Of a stretch of 64,000 nucleotides of DNA, positions 42,548 through 52,941 are shown in pieces. Position numbers and translations under genes: made by a program. The notes under the pieces were generated by a model that made no database searches, was not told where the DNA came from, and was given only the letters and a program-made list of their open reading frames with translations. Positions within the stretch are counted from its first letter, which is position 1; each line of letters starts with the position of its first letter. Location of the stretch: the NCBI RefSeq assembly GCF_021556395.1, contig NZ_JAKGCS010000006.1, positions 434,001 through 498,000 of the forward strand, written 5' to 3'. This stretch comes from Acuticoccus kalidii (GTDB taxonomy: Bacteria > Pseudomonadota > Alphaproteobacteria > Rhizobiales > Amorphaceae).

Positions 42548-43903
42548 ATGGGAATGAAAATGGGCGTTTTGGATCAAATGGCGTCAGTGCTCGCCGGCCA
42601 TCATCGTCCCGCAGTGCGCCTGTCCGGCGTCGTCGACGAGGCGACGGCGGGAGAGCGCTTCGTGCGGGGGCTCTCGAACCACGCCGCGCTCGGCGACCAG
42701 CTCCTCATTTCGCACGCCAATGGACCGGCGCTCGCCGAGATCATCCGCATCGACCGCGAACGCGTCGTCGCTGCGCCCTATGAGCGGCGCGGCGCGGCCT
42801 TTCTGGGCGCCCGTGCCGCGCTGATGGGCGGTTTCGCCGTCCGTCCGCACGAATCCTGGCCTGGCCGGGTGATGGACGCACTCGCCCGCCCGCTCGACGG
42901 GCGCCGCCTCGATCTCGGTCCCGCCCGGCCGGTCGACGCCGATCCGCCGCCCGCCCTCTCACGCGCCCCGCTGACGACGGCGATGCGCACCGGCGTCAAG
43001 GTTCTCGATATCTTCGCCCCGCTGGTGGAAGGCCAGCGGGTCGGCATCTTCTCGGGCTCGGGGGTCGGGAAGTCGACCCTTCTCGGAATGATCGCCGCGG
43101 CCTCCTCCTTCGATGTCGTCGTCGCCTCGCTCGTCGGCGAGCGCGGGCGGGAGGTGAACGAGATGCTCGAAGGGCCCTTGAAGCCGCACAAGGACCGCAC
43201 CGTCACCGTCGTCGCGACGGGGGACGAAACGGCGATGATGCGCCGCCTCGCGCCGTTGACCTCGATGGCCATCGCCGAGCACTTTCGCGACGCGGGGCAG
43301 CGCGTCCTCCTCATCGTCGACAGCCTGACCCGATATGCCCATGCCGCGCGCGACGTCGCCCTCGCCGGTGGGGAGCCTCCGGTCTCGCGCGGCTATCCGC
43401 CCAGCGTTTTCGCCGACCTCACCCGGCTCGTCGAACGCGCTGGCCGCGGTTCCGGCTTCGGCTCGATCACCGCCGTCTTCGCCGTCCTCGTCGACGGGGA
43501 CGACATGGAGGAGCCCGTGGCGGACGCCGCCCGCGGCTCGCTCGACGGGCATATCGTTCTGTCCCGCGCGATCGGGGAGGCGGGGCGATATCCCGCCGTC
43601 GATCCGCTCGCCTCGCTCTCCCGCCTCGCGCAGCGCGCGTTTCGGGCGGACGAATGGGAGCTGTCCCGGCGCTTGCGCGGCCTCGTCGCGCGCTTCGAGG
43701 ATACGCGGGACCTGCGTCTACTCGGTGGTCACAAAACCGGTGCCGACCCGGAGCTCGATCGCGCCGTCGCGCTCGTCCCCGAGATCTATGAGGCGCTGAT
43801 CCAGACCCCGACCGACCCGGCCTCGTCCGATGCCTTCGCCGAGCTCGCCGCCGTTCTCGCGCAGCGGCACGGCAACGCCGAGAAGGCGAACGTCTCAGCC
43901 TGA
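42548..43903 (+). CDS. fliI: Flagellar export ATPase FliI
   Basis: A 451-aa F1-beta-like ATPase. Walker A is GSGVGKST at residues 170-177, Walker B is VLLIVDSLTRYA, and the ASLVGERGREVNE segment contains the catalytic glutamate. The N-terminal domain is short, as in the export ATPases. It energises delivery of substrates to FlhA/FlhB. Three in-frame ATG codons (42548, 42554, 42560) are near the start; GGGA lies six bases before the last, so the true protein may be four codons shorter. About 246 bp separate it from flgF. Confidence 0.95.
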   Translation: MGMKMGVLDQMASVLAGHHRPAVRLSGVVDEATAGERFVRGLSNHAALGDQLLISHANGPALAEIIRIDRERVVAAPYERRGAAFLGARAALMGGFAVRPHESWPGRVMDALARPLDGRRLDLGPARPVDADPPPALSRAPLTTAMRTGVKVLDIFAPLVEGQRVGIFSGSGVGKSTLLGMIAAASSFDVVVASLVGERGREVNEMLEGPLKPHKDRTVTVVATGDETAMMRRLAPLTSMAIAEHFRDAGQRVLLIVDSLTRYAHAARDVALAGGEPPVSRGYPPSVFADLTRLVERAGRGSGFGSITAVFAVLVDGDDMEEPVADAARGSLDGHIVLSRAIGEAGRYPAVDPLASLSRLAQRAFRADEWELSRRLRGLVARFEDTRDLRLLGGHKTGADPELDRAVALVPEIYEALIQTPTDPASSDAFAELAAVLAQRHGNAEKANVSA

Positions 43904-44018
43904 GACAAGGACTTTCGGCAACACTGCATTTCGTCGAGTGGACGGGCGTGACGCCCGCGTGAGTTCGCCCCGTGCGGCCGGACGCCGTGATCGAGCGACG
44001 CCCAAGGAAGGGAAGTCC

Positions 44019-45407
44019 ATGAGCCTCTACAATGTTCTGCGCACCGGCGTTTCCGGCATGGAAGCGCAATCCTATAAATTGGCGACCGTGGCGGATAACA
44101 TCGCCAACGCCAATACCGTCGGATACAAGCGAGCCGACGCTGAGTTCTCTTCGTTGATTTTGGATGCTGGACCCGGAAGCTACTCATCCGGCGCCGTGAC
44201 CGCGAACATCAACTATGAAATTTCCCGAGAAGGCCCGTTGAGCTACACGCTGTCGAAGACCGACATCGCCGTGCAGGGCGAGGGCTTTTTCGTCGTCGAG
44301 GGCGACAATGGCGGACGGTTTCTGACCCGCGCCGGCTCGTTCGTCATCGACGGGCAGTCCGGCAATCTCGTGAACACCGGCGGTTTCGCGCTTCTCGGCT
44401 TTCCGTCGGTCGCCGGTGAGGAGCCGGTGATCACGCTGAACGGCACGGCGGGACTCGAGCCGGTCAATATCGATTACATGAACATGCGCGCGACCCCGTC
44501 GACCTCCGGCACGTACCGCGCCAATCTCGAACTGGACGCGGAAGTCGCGACCGGCGACACGCCGTCGGCCAATGCGGTCACCTCCGAACACACGGTCAAG
44601 AGCTCGATCGTCGCCTATAATGATCTGGGCGGCGAGGTGACGCTCGACGTCTATTGGACTAAGGTTCAGGAATACGACCCCTCGGTTCCTCAGTCGGCGC
44701 AGTGGGAGGTTGTCGTCTTCGACAAGTCGACCGCCGATCCGAGCGTGACGACGGACTTCCCCTACACGAACCCCAATCCGCCGATCGGTGGGGCGACGCC
44801 GGCCAATCCGATCCTCGCCCAGGCGACGCTCACCTTTGACGAGTCGACCGGCCTCATCAGCAACGTCAACTCGACGGTGCCGGCGACCGCCTATTCCGGC
44901 CCGGTCAACTCGATCGATCCGGCGCAGCAGGCGATCCTGGAGGTGCAGCTTCCCGATTCCTCCGCGCCGCTGATGCTCAACATCACGGACACCACGCAGC
45001 TCGCCGCCGATTTCGAGCCTCTGGAAATTGCGATCAACGGCAATGCCCCGGCGACCGTCCAGGACGTATCGATCAGCGATGATGGTCGCATCTCCGCGAT
45101 CTACGAGGACGGCACCCAGGTGGAATTCTACCGCCTCCCGCTCGCGAATGTTCCGAGCCCGGATCAACTCGATCCGCGACCAGGCAATGTCTACGGCGTC
45201 ACGGTTCAATCGGGTGATCTGCGGATCGCGTTGCCGAACGATGCCGGCAACGGCTCGCTGGTGATCGGGGCGATCGAGCAATCGAACGTCGATCTCGCGA
45301 ACGAACTCACCGGCATGATCATCGCGCAGCGTGCCTACACGGCGAACTCGAAGAGCTTCCAGACGGGCAACGAGCTCCTCGAAGTGCTCGTGAACCTCAA
45401 GCGCTGA
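44019..45407 (+). CDS. flgE: Flagellar hook protein FlgE
   Basis: A 462-aa hook subunit with the axial N-terminal motif YKLATVADNIANANTVGYKRADAEF and C-terminal IEQSNVDLANELTGMIIAQRAYTANSKSFQTGNELLEVL. Between lie domains D1 and D2 with SSIVAYNDLGGEVTLDVYWTK, a FlgE-type segment. The start is preceded by AAGGAAGGGAAG. A small CGGGCG-TGA-CGCCCG hairpin lies in the leader near 43942-43956. Confidence 0.96.
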   Translation: MSLYNVLRTGVSGMEAQSYKLATVADNIANANTVGYKRADAEFSSLILDAGPGSYSSGAVTANINYEISREGPLSYTLSKTDIAVQGEGFFVVEGDNGGRFLTRAGSFVIDGQSGNLVNTGGFALLGFPSVAGEEPVITLNGTAGLEPVNIDYMNMRATPSTSGTYRANLELDAEVATGDTPSANAVTSEHTVKSSIVAYNDLGGEVTLDVYWTKVQEYDPSVPQSAQWEVVVFDKSTADPSVTTDFPYTNPNPPIGGATPANPILAQATLTFDESTGLISNVNSTVPATAYSGPVNSIDPAQQAILEVQLPDSSAPLMLNITDTTQLAADFEPLEIAINGNAPATVQDVSISDDGRISAIYEDGTQVEFYRLPLANVPSPDQLDPRPGNVYGVTVQSGDLRIALPNDAGNGSLVIGAIEQSNVDLANELTGMIIAQRAYTANSKSFQTGNELLEVLVNLKR

Positions 45408-45429
45408 CGGCGAAGCAAAGAGCAGCACC

Positions 45430-46815
45430 ATGAGTCTCAACGTTGCGGCCAACGTTGCGCGGCAATCCCTTCTTGTCTCGCAAAATCAGATCGCGCTGTC
45501 CGGCCGCAACGTCGCGGCGGCCAGCGACCCGACCCGTTCGCGTGCCATCGGTCTCGCCACGACGACGGCCGATGGCGGGGTCCATCTGTCCGGCATCCGC
45601 CGGGCGGAGGATCTCGCTCTCTTCACTCGGATGATCAAGGCGACCTCGGCCGCCGCCGAGCAGGACGCGATGCTCGCCCACCTCAAGGTGCTCGCCGACA
45701 CGGTCGGCGACCCCCAGGACGGGGTGTCGCCCGCGGCCCTCGTCGGCGACCTGCAAGCCGCGCTCGCCGAATATGCGAACGCGCCGGACGACCCGCTGTT
45801 CGGTCAGACCGCGATCGAAACCGCGCGGGATCTCGCCGACGCGCTCAACAGGGCGGCGAACGAGCTCAATCTCCTGCGCGAATCCGCCGATCGGGAGATG
45901 GGCTCCGCGGTCGAGGAGTTGAACCGGCTTCTCGGCGAGTTCGACAAGGCGAACACCGCCATCGTGAAGGCGACTAGCACGGGCGATGACGCCACGATGT
46001 GGCAGGATCGCCGCGACGCCATCGTGGCTGAGATGTCGGAATATATCGGCATCACGACCATGCAGCGCGAGAATGGCGACGTCGCGCTCTTCACCGATAG
46101 CGGCATCACCTTGTTCGACAAGGTGGCGCGCGACGTGTCGTTCACCCGGACCCCGGTCTACACGGTCGACACGATCGGCGGCACCGTCTTCGTCGACGGG
46201 CTCGCGGTGACGGGCGACGACGCGACGATGCCCCTTCGGAGCGGCTCGATCGCGGGTCATGCCCAAATTCGGGACAATCTCGCCCCGACCTACCGCCTCC
46301 AGCTCGACGAGATCGCCCGCACGCTCACCGAAATTTTCGAGGACGGGACGGGCAGCCTCTTCATCAACGCCGGCGGGCCCGACTATGCCGGGACCATCGC
46401 CGTCGCGCCCGACGTCGATCCCTCGCAAGGCGGCGCCGTCGAGAATTTGCGCGACGGTACGGGCAATCCATCCGGTTACGCGGCCTTTGCCGAGCGGCTG
46501 TTGCAGCTCGGCGAGGACCTCACCGCGATCCAGACCTTCGACACGGACGCACAGATCACCGCGTCGGGGACGCTTCAGAACTTCGCGACGGCGTCGGTCG
46601 GCTGGCTCGAGGAGTTGCGCTCGAACGTCTCCGCCCAATCGACCACCGAGCGCGCCATCCTCGCCCGCACCTCCGACGCCCTCTCCCGCGCGACCGGGAT
46701 CAACATGGACGACGAGTATGCGATGCAGCTCGAGATCGAGCGCAATTATGCGGCGAGTTCGCGCCTCATCATGATCATCGACGAAATGTTCGACACGCTC
46801 TTGAGGGTCGCCTGA
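45430..46815 (+). CDS. flgK: Hook-filament junction protein FlgK (HAP1)
   Basis: A 461-aa protein with the HAP1 N-terminus (RQSLLVSQNQIALSGRNVAAASD), a central region with WQDRRDAIVAEMSEYIGI, typical of FlgK, and a C-terminal NMDDEYAMQLEIERNYAASSRLIMIIDEMFDTLL. It joins hook and filament with FlgL. ATG 45430 has only a weak GAG site. The stop shares one base with the flgL ATG. Confidence 0.94.
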   Translation: MSLNVAANVARQSLLVSQNQIALSGRNVAAASDPTRSRAIGLATTTADGGVHLSGIRRAEDLALFTRMIKATSAAAEQDAMLAHLKVLADTVGDPQDGVSPAALVGDLQAALAEYANAPDDPLFGQTAIETARDLADALNRAANELNLLRESADREMGSAVEELNRLLGEFDKANTAIVKATSTGDDATMWQDRRDAIVAEMSEYIGITTMQRENGDVALFTDSGITLFDKVARDVSFTRTPVYTVDTIGGTVFVDGLAVTGDDATMPLRSGSIAGHAQIRDNLAPTYRLQLDEIARTLTEIFEDGTGSLFINAGGPDYAGTIAVAPDVDPSQGGAVENLRDGTGNPSGYAAFAERLLQLGEDLTAIQTFDTDAQITASGTLQNFATASVGWLEELRSNVSAQSTTERAILARTSDALSRATGINMDDEYAMQLEIERNYAASSRLIMIIDEMFDTLLRVA

Positions 46816-47852
46816 TGCAAACGAGCTATATTTCGACCGCGGCTTTGCGCAATGCGCCGCGCGCGTCCGTTCAGCGTCTGCAAAGCGAACTCGTTGATCG
46901 AACGACGGAAATCGCCACGCAGCGCCATGCCGATGTCGGCCTGACGCTCGGGAGCGGTACCGGGCGGACCGTCTCGACGCGCATGGATCTCGCCCTGCTC
47001 GAGACGCTGATGACGTCGAACGCCGGAGCGACGGCGCGCCTGTCGCAAACGCAGACGGCGCTGGCCGATCTCGAAACCGTCGCCTCCGAGATGTTGAGCG
47101 CGCTCGTCGCCCTGCCACCCGGGGTGCAGTCCGCGAACACGATGGAGGTGCAGGCCGTCTCCTCGCTCGACCGGCTCGCCGATCGCTTGAACGCCTCGGA
47201 TGGCGGCTCGTATCTGTTCGGCGGTCTCAACTCCACGGCGCGGCCGTTCAATCGCTATGACAATGGTCCACGGGCGGCGGTGGAAGCGGCGTTCCTCGCC
47301 GAGTTCGGCGTCGCGGTCGGCAATCCGGCTTCGGCCGCGATCACGCCGGCGGCGATGGAGACCTTCCTCGACAACGCCTTCGCGAACCTCTTCGACGATC
47401 CGGCCTGGACCACGGATTGGTCGGCCGCATCGTCGACCAACATGATGAGCCGCATCGCCCCGTCCGAGCGCACCGAGACGTCGACGAACGCCAACGAGGC
47501 GGCGATGCGCGATCTCGCGCGGGGCTTCACGATGATCGCCGGGCTCGGATTCACCGCGCTCAGCCAGGAGACCCGCAACGCCATCGTCTCCGAAGCGCGT
47601 ATCGTGCTCGGCACGGCGATCACCGAGGTGCTGGCGTTGAAGGGCGAACTCGGCTTTGCCGAGAATGCGATCGCCAAAGCCGACGGGCGGATGAGTCTCG
47701 CCCGAGACATCCTGTCCCTGAAAATCGCCGATGCCGAAGGCGCCGACCCCGCCGAGGCCAAGGTCCGGATCGATCTTCTCACGACGCAGATCGAGATGAG
47801 CTACGCGCTCACCAACCAGCTCTCGCGCCTCAGTATTCTCAACTACGCGTAA
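46815..47852 (+). CDS. flgL: Hook-filament junction protein FlgL (HAP3)
   Basis: A 345-aa flagellin-related protein (LQSELVDRTTEIATQRHADVGLTLG near the start, LTTQIEMSYALTNQLSRLSILNYA at the end), with the SYLFGGLNSTARPF segment diagnostic of FlgL. It sits between FlgK and the filament. ATG overlaps the flgK stop (TGATG); the flaF start follows 11 bp after its stop. Confidence 0.93.
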   Translation: MQTSYISTAALRNAPRASVQRLQSELVDRTTEIATQRHADVGLTLGSGTGRTVSTRMDLALLETLMTSNAGATARLSQTQTALADLETVASEMLSALVALPPGVQSANTMEVQAVSSLDRLADRLNASDGGSYLFGGLNSTARPFNRYDNGPRAAVEAAFLAEFGVAVGNPASAAITPAAMETFLDNAFANLFDDPAWTTDWSAASSTNMMSRIAPSERTETSTNANEAAMRDLARGFTMIAGLGFTALSQETRNAIVSEARIVLGTAITEVLALKGELGFAENAIAKADGRMSLARDILSLKIADAEGADPAEAKVRIDLLTTQIEMSYALTNQLSRLSILNYA

Positions 47853-47863
47853 GGAGTCCGATT

Positions 47864-48214
47864 TTGCCGGCTGACAGCTATGTGGACGTGCGGGACGGGG
47901 CGAGCGATGTCCGGCGAGAGCAGGAGCGCATCGCCTTCGACCAAGGATTGACGCTGATGGAACAAGCAAGAGCCACTCCCCAATCGCCTGCGCTCGCTCT
48001 GGAAGCGTCCCGCTATATGCAAACGCTATGGGGCCACCTCATTCGCGATCTCAGCCACCCGGCGAACGATCTGTCGGACGAACTGAAGGGAAATCTCATC
48101 TCGATCGGCCTGTGGACCATCAAGGAGACCGACGCGATCATCGCGGGCAAGGGCGAGAATTGGGGCCCGCTCATCGAGATCAATCGGACGATCCGCGACG
48201 GGATCGCGGCATGA
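47864..48214 (+). CDS. flaF: Flagellin biosynthesis regulator FlaF
   Basis: A 116-aa protein of the FlaF family: REQERIAFDQGLTLMEQA, the ALEASRYMQTLWGHLIRDL helix and LKGNLISIGLWTIKETDAI are its hallmarks. In alphaproteobacteria FlaF promotes flagellin synthesis or export and antagonises FlbT. The proposed start is TTG 47864, seven bases after an AAGGAG site; no ATG is available before the conserved region. It overlaps flbT by 4 bp. Confidence 0.93.
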   Translation: MPADSYVDVRDGASDVRREQERIAFDQGLTLMEQARATPQSPALALEASRYMQTLWGHLIRDLSHPANDLSDELKGNLISIGLWTIKETDAIIAGKGENWGPLIEINRTIRDGIAA

Positions 48215-48843
48215 GCCCGGCATCCCGCCGGCCACGCCGGAACGAGGCCGACAACCGGCCGCCCGGCGTTCGGCCGATGCACCTGTCGTTGCGGGCAGGG
48301 GAACGGCTCTTCCTGAATGGCGCGGTGGTTCGAGTGGATCGCAAGGTGACGCTCGAGCTCCTCAACGACGCGACGTTCCTCCTCGAAAACCACGTCCTCC
48401 AGGTGGAGGATACGACGACGCCGCTCCGGCAGCTTTATTTCGCGGTCCAGGCGATGCTGATGGATCCGCAGAATGCCGAGGCGAGCCGCCGTCTCTTCGA
48501 CGCGATGGCGACCGATGTGCGCCGCGTCCTCGACACCCCGCTTCTATCCGAGGGCGTGGCCGAGGCGGCGGGGCAGGTGGCGGCCGAGCGGCCCTTCCAT
48601 GCCTTGCGGACGCTGCGAAATCTCTTCGCGGAGGAGGCTGCGCTCCTCGCGCTTCCGCCCGAGGCGGCCGACCCGCGCGGGCGGGACGATCGGCGGAGCC
48701 GCCGTGCCGCGTCGGAGACCGATGCGACACCGTGCGCAATCGAGCCGCCGCGCGACGACGAGGCGGCGACCGAGAACGTGCCGGGCGCCAAACGCGTCGT
48801 CGATCCGCCGAGACGAGGCCGGCCGAACCATCTTCTGAATTGA
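48211..48843 (+). CDS. flbT: Flagellin mRNA regulator FlbT
   Basis: A 210-aa protein whose core MHLSLRAGERLFLNGAVVRVD with VTLELLNDATFLLENHVLQ and TTPLRQLYFAVQ is diagnostic of FlbT, a post-transcriptional repressor that binds flagellin mRNA leaders. ATG 48211 overlaps the flaF stop (ATGA); an internal ATG at 48277 matches the usual family N-terminus, so the true start could be there. The C-terminal 60 residues are an Arg/Asp/Glu-rich extension beyond the usual length of about 140-150 aa. Confidence 0.93.
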   Translation: MSPASRRPRRNEADNRPPGVRPMHLSLRAGERLFLNGAVVRVDRKVTLELLNDATFLLENHVLQVEDTTTPLRQLYFAVQAMLMDPQNAEASRRLFDAMATDVRRVLDTPLLSEGVAEAAGQVAAERPFHALRTLRNLFAEEAALLALPPEAADPRGRDDRRSRRAASETDATPCAIEPPRDDEAATENVPGAKRVVDPPRRGRPNHLLN

Positions 48844-48861
48844 GATCCGAGCGAGGATGAC

Positions 48862-49263
48862 ATGACCACAGTTCCCCCCGTCGGCAACAATCCGCAAGGC
48901 CAGGTCGGCGATGTCACCATGGCCCAGAGCGCGCCGACCCTCGATTATGACGCCTTCCTGCGCCTCCTGGTGACGCAAATGCAGAACCAGGATCCGCTCG
49001 AGCCGATGTCGGACACCGAATACATCGCCCAGCTCGCGAATTTCTCGAATGTCGAGCAGAACATCATCACCAATGATCGCCTCTCCGCGATGATGACCGC
49101 GAATGCGCTCGGCGACGCGCAGGCGATGATCGGACGCACGATCGCGACCGCCAGCGGCGAAAGTGGGGTCGTGGCCGCGGTCCAGATCACCTCCGACGGC
49201 GCCTATGCGACGCTCGAGAGCGGCGAGAGCGTCCGCCTCGGCGCCGGCCTCACGATCTTCTGA
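48862..49263 (+). CDS. flgD: Flagellar hook assembly scaffold FlgD (short form)
   Basis: A 133-aa FlgD with the signature DYDAFLRLLVTQMQNQDPLEPMSDTEYIAQLANFSNVEQ, split over the N-terminal domain, and a short C-terminal part ending VRLGAGLTIF. The Ig/tudor-like domain of enterobacterial FlgD (about 230 aa) is absent, as in rhizobial forms. It caps the growing hook. It is followed 2 bp later by fliQ. Confidence 0.95.
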   Translation: MTTVPPVGNNPQGQVGDVTMAQSAPTLDYDAFLRLLVTQMQNQDPLEPMSDTEYIAQLANFSNVEQNIITNDRLSAMMTANALGDAQAMIGRTIATASGESGVVAAVQITSDGAYATLESGESVRLGAGLTIF

Positions 49264-49265
49264 CA

Positions 49266-49532
49266 ATGACCGAGGTCGACGCCATCGATCTGGTGCAGTC
49301 GGCGATCTTCACCGTGTTGATCGCCGCCGCGCCCGCGGTCATCGTCGCGATGGTCGTCGGCGTGGCGATCTCGCTCCTCCAAGCGCTGACCCAGGTGCAG
49401 GAAATGACCCTCACCTTCATCCCGAAGATCATCGCGATCCTCGTGGTCGCGGCGCTGTCGGCCTCCTTTATGGGGGCGCACATCTTCGCCTTCACCGAAG
49501 AGGTCTACAACCGTATCGCGATCGGGTTCTGA
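49266..49532 (+). CDS. fliQ: Flagellar export gate protein FliQ
   Basis: An 88-aa protein with two membrane helices and the FliQ motif VVGVAISLLQALTQVQEMTLTFIPKI. It is a gate component with FliP and FliR. It starts 2 bp after flgD and is separated from flhA by about 156 bp. Confidence 0.97.
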   Translation: MTEVDAIDLVQSAIFTVLIAAAPAVIVAMVVGVAISLLQALTQVQEMTLTFIPKIIAILVVAALSASFMGAHIFAFTEEVYNRIAIGF

Positions 49533-49688
49533 CCGGCCGCGATCCGCGCCATCGCGGGCGGCGGCGGGGCGAAACGCGCCGCCACGCCAGCCCCACTCAA
49601 GCCTTTCCCGACAGACTTTGACGCGGCCGCAATGAGTCGGCCGGGCCGCGATCGGCCCAGCGTGCCTTGCCATGAGGGCGGACTACCT

Positions 49689-51800
49689 ATGACGACGACA
49701 GCCAGTCCCGCGCGTGATCAGACGCGCAACGGCGTCCCGGATATCGTGCCGGCCGGAGTGCGCGACATCGCGTTCGCGGTGGGCGTCATCTCGATGCTCG
49801 GCGTTCTCATCCTGCCGATCCCAACCTTCCTCATCGATATCGGCCTCGCATTCTCGATCGCGCTCGCCGTGCTCATTCTGATGGTCGCGCTGTGGATCGA
49901 GAAGCCGCTCGAATTCTCCTCCTTTCCGACGATCCTTCTCATCGCGACGATGTTGCGGCTCGCCTTGTCGGTCGCGACGACGCGCCTCATTCTCGCCAAC
50001 GGCTATGAGGGCGTGACGGCGGCGGGCAACGTCATCGCCGGGTTCGCCAACTTCCTGATGAGCGGCGACTTCGTCATCGGCATCGTCGTCTTCATCATCC
50101 TCGTCGTGGTCAACTTCCTCGTCATCACCAAAGGCGCGACCCGGATCGCCGAGGTCGGGGCCCGCTTCACGCTCGATGCGATCCCCGGCAAGCAGATGGC
50201 GATCGACGCCGACCTGTCGTCCGGCATCATCAACGAGGAAGAGGCGCAGCGGCGCCGTCGCGAACTCGAAGAGGAGAGTTCGTTCTTCGGCTCGATGGAC
50301 GGCGCGTCGAAGTTCGTGCGCGGCGAGGCGATCGCCTCGCTGATCGTGATCGCGGTCAATATCTTTGGCGGGATCATCATCGCGACCACGCGATATGGAA
50401 TGGAGCTGTCTTCCGCGGCCGACGTCTTCACGCGCCTGTCGGTCGGCGATGGCCTGGTGAGCCAGATCCCCGCGCTCATCATCTCGCTCGCGGCCGGTCT
50501 CCTCGTCTCGAAGGGGGGGACGCGCGGATCGGCGGACAAGGCGGTCCTCGGACAGCTCGGCGCCTATCCGCGGGCGCTCTTGATGGCGGCGACGCTGATG
50601 GCGCTGTTCGCGATCGTTCCGGGCCTTCCTTCGATCCCCTTCATTATCCTCGCCGCGGTGCTCGCTTTCGTCGCCTACACGATCCCCCGTCAACGGCGGG
50701 CCGAGGCGCTGGCGCGCGAGACGGCGGCGAAGGCCGCGGCCGACGAGGCGGTGCGATCGGCGCAGGATTCGGTCAAGGCCGAGCTCGACGTGCCGGAGAT
50801 CGAACTCGTGGTCGGCAAGCAGCTCGCCCGCACGGTGCTCCGCTCGCCGACCGAGCTCGCGCATCGCGTGGCGAAGATCCGCCGCAAATTCGCGCGCGAA
50901 TACGGATTTGTGATCCCCGAGATCAAGGTCAGCGAGAGCCTGACCGTGCCCGCCAAAGGCTACGAAATCCTGATCCACGGCACGGTGGTCGCCTCCCAAG
51001 CGCTCCGGGTCGGTGACTATCTGATCGTCACCGGCGAGGCGCCGTCCCCACAGGTGCCATGCGACGCGACACGCGATCCGGCCTTCGGCATGAAAGCCGT
51101 CTGGATCAACGAGGCCTTCACGGCGGACGTCAAGCGGGAGGGGTTCGTTCCGATCGACAATCTGTCGGTCGTCCTGACCCATGTCGTCGAGATCACGCGC
51201 AACAACCTCGCTCAGCTCCTGTCCTACAAAGACATGCGCGCCCTGCTCGATCGCCTCGATCCCGAATATAAGCGCCTCATCGACGAGATGGTCCCGTCCC
51301 AGATCTCGAATTCCGGGCTCCAGGCCGTCCTCAAGCTCCTCCTCGCCGAGCGAATCTCGATCCGCAATCTCCATCTCATCCTCGAGGCGATCGCGGAGGC
51401 GAGCCCGCACGCGCGCCGGGCCGAGGCGGTTGCCGAACACGTGCGCATCCGCATGGCCTCGCAAATCTGCGGCGACCTTGCCGAGAATGGGACGCTTCAC
51501 GTGTTGCGTCTCGGCAATCGCTGGGATCTCGCCTTCCATCAGGGGCTGAAGCGCGACGCCAAGGGTGAGGTCGTGGAACTCACTCTCGATCCGCGCCTCG
51601 TCGAGGAGTTCGGCGAGGCGGCCTCGAAGTCGATCAAGGAGCTGATGGCGATCCATTCACGCTTCGCGATCGTCACCGCACCCGATGCGCGTCCCTATGT
51701 GCGGATGATCATCGAGCGCATGTTCCCCTCGATTCCGGTCCTGTCGCATCTCGAAATCGCGCGTGGCGCCACGGTCCAGCCGATCGGCTCGATCTCGTGA
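49689..51800 (+). CDS. flhA: Flagellar export gate protein FlhA
   Basis: A 703-aa protein with about seven to eight N-terminal membrane helices and the FHIPEP-family segments ([84 protein letters not shown]), each shown here only in part. The cytoplasmic C-domain (from about 370) docks chaperone-substrate complexes. ATG 49689 follows GAGGGCGG; an upstream frame from 49632 is less likely. Its stop overlaps the fliR GTG. Confidence 0.97.
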   Translation: MTTTASPARDQTRNGVPDIVPAGVRDIAFAVGVISMLGVLILPIPTFLIDIGLAFSIALAVLILMVALWIEKPLEFSSFPTILLIATMLRLALSVATTRLILANGYEGVTAAGNVIAGFANFLMSGDFVIGIVVFIILVVVNFLVITKGATRIAEVGARFTLDAIPGKQMAIDADLSSGIINEEEAQRRRRELEEESSFFGSMDGASKFVRGEAIASLIVIAVNIFGGIIIATTRYGMELSSAADVFTRLSVGDGLVSQIPALIISLAAGLLVSKGGTRGSADKAVLGQLGAYPRALLMAATLMALFAIVPGLPSIPFIILAAVLAFVAYTIPRQRRAEALARETAAKAAADEAVRSAQDSVKAELDVPEIELVVGKQLARTVLRSPTELAHRVAKIRRKFAREYGFVIPEIKVSESLTVPAKGYEILIHGTVVASQALRVGDYLIVTGEAPSPQVPCDATRDPAFGMKAVWINEAFTADVKREGFVPIDNLSVVLTHVVEITRNNLAQLLSYKDMRALLDRLDPEYKRLIDEMVPSQISNSGLQAVLKLLLAERISIRNLHLILEAIAEASPHARRAEAVAEHVRIRMASQICGDLAENGTLHVLRLGNRWDLAFHQGLKRDAKGEVVELTLDPRLVEEFGEAASKSIKELMAIHSRFAIVTAPDARPYVRMIIERMFPSIPVLSHLEIARGATVQPIGSIS

Positions 51801-52555
51801 ACGAGGCGGCGCTTTCGAGCGTCGTTCTGGGCCTCGCCGTGGTGTTCGCGCGCGTCGGGGGTGTGTTCATGATCGCACCGGGATTTTCCTCGATGCGGAT
51901 CCCGGTCCAGGTGCGTCTCTTCCTGGCGCTGGGGCTCGCCCTGTCGATCGCGCCGGTTGCGATTGATCGGGCGATCCTCGCTGTCGGCAACGCCGCGCCG
52001 GCCGATATCCTCATCCTTCTCGGAACCGAGACGATCATCGGTCTCCTCATCGGGCTTTTGTCACGCCTTCTCTTCATGGCGTTGCAGACGCTGTCGGTCG
52101 GCATCGCGAACGCGATCGGGCTCGGCGGCATTCCCGGCGCGGGGATCGAGGGGGGAGAGCCGAGCCAGGCGGCGGCCAATCTCTTCATGGTGACGGCGGT
52201 GGCCATCCTCTTCCTCGCGGACCTTCATTACGAGATCCTGCGCGCGCTCGTCGGCTCCTATCAGGTGATCGGGCCGGGGGACGGGCTCGACCTTCGCGAG
52301 GCGTTGGTGTCGGTGACCGACCGCGCTTCGGAAGCGTTCTTCGTGGCGCTTCGCCTGGCGGCGCCCTTTCTCATTTATTCGGTGGTCGTCAACTTCGCCG
52401 TCGGTCTCACCAACAAGCTGACCCCGCAGATCCCGGCTTTCTTCGTGGCGCTGCCGTTCATCACGGCGGGCGGTCTCCTGATGATGGCGGTCACGATCCG
52501 CGAGATGATGTTCGCCTTCATGGACGCCTTCCGCCAGCTCGCGGAGGCGCTGTGA
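51797..52555 (+). CDS. fliR: Flagellar export gate protein FliR
   Basis: A 252-aa polytopic protein with FliR features: [23 protein letters not shown] near the N-terminus, the [20 protein letters not shown] helix, and [16 protein letters not shown] in the C-terminal third. A GTG start overlaps the flhA stop by 4 bp (GTGA). Confidence 0.95.
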   Translation: MNEAALSSVVLGLAVVFARVGGVFMIAPGFSSMRIPVQVRLFLALGLALSIAPVAIDRAILAVGNAAPADILILLGTETIIGLLIGLLSRLLFMALQTLSVGIANAIGLGGIPGAGIEGGEPSQAAANLFMVTAVAILFLADLHYEILRALVGSYQVIGPGDGLDLREALVSVTDRASEAFFVALRLAAPFLIYSVVVNFAVGLTNKLTPQIPAFFVALPFITAGGLLMMAVTIREMMFAFMDAFRQLAEAL

Positions 52556-52941
52556 TGGGCCGGTCCGCCGATCGTCTGCGCCGTGTCGCGGAGGCCCAGC
52601 GCGCGCTCGCCCGCCTCGCCGCGGCAGAGCACCGCGCCGCCGAAGACGCCTATCGCGAGAGCGAGGCACAGGGCGCGGCGATCGTCGAGGCGCTCAACGA
52701 GGACAGCCCCCTCCACGGCATGATCGTCACGACGATGGCCGGCGCGCTGCAACGCAACGCGCGGCGGACCGAGGAACTGCGCCGCCGCGCGGCCGCCGCC
52801 CATCACCGCCACGCGAAGGAGGACGTCGCGGCGCGCCGCCTCGACGAGAACGCGAAGACGGCCGAAGCGGGCGAGCGTCGCAGCGAGGCGGCCAAGCAAC
52901 TTCTCGTCATCGCGCTCGAACATCTGCAGCGCAGGCGATGA
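52555..52941 (+). CDS. Coiled-coil protein, FliJ-like
   Basis: A 128-aa highly charged helical protein (Ala/Arg/Glu rich) running almost entirely as coiled coil, with RRVAEAQRALARLAAAEHRAAEDAY at the start and KTAEAGERRSEAAKQLLVIALEHL at the end. Size, composition and place after fliR fit a FliJ-type general chaperone/stalk for FliI, but similarity in coiled coils proves little. It overlaps the fliR stop by 1 bp (TGATG). Confidence 0.55.
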   Translation: MGRSADRLRRVAEAQRALARLAAAEHRAAEDAYRESEAQGAAIVEALNEDSPLHGMIVTTMAGALQRNARRTEELRRRAAAAHHRHAKEDVAARRLDENAKTAEAGERRSEAAKQLLVIALEHLQRRR

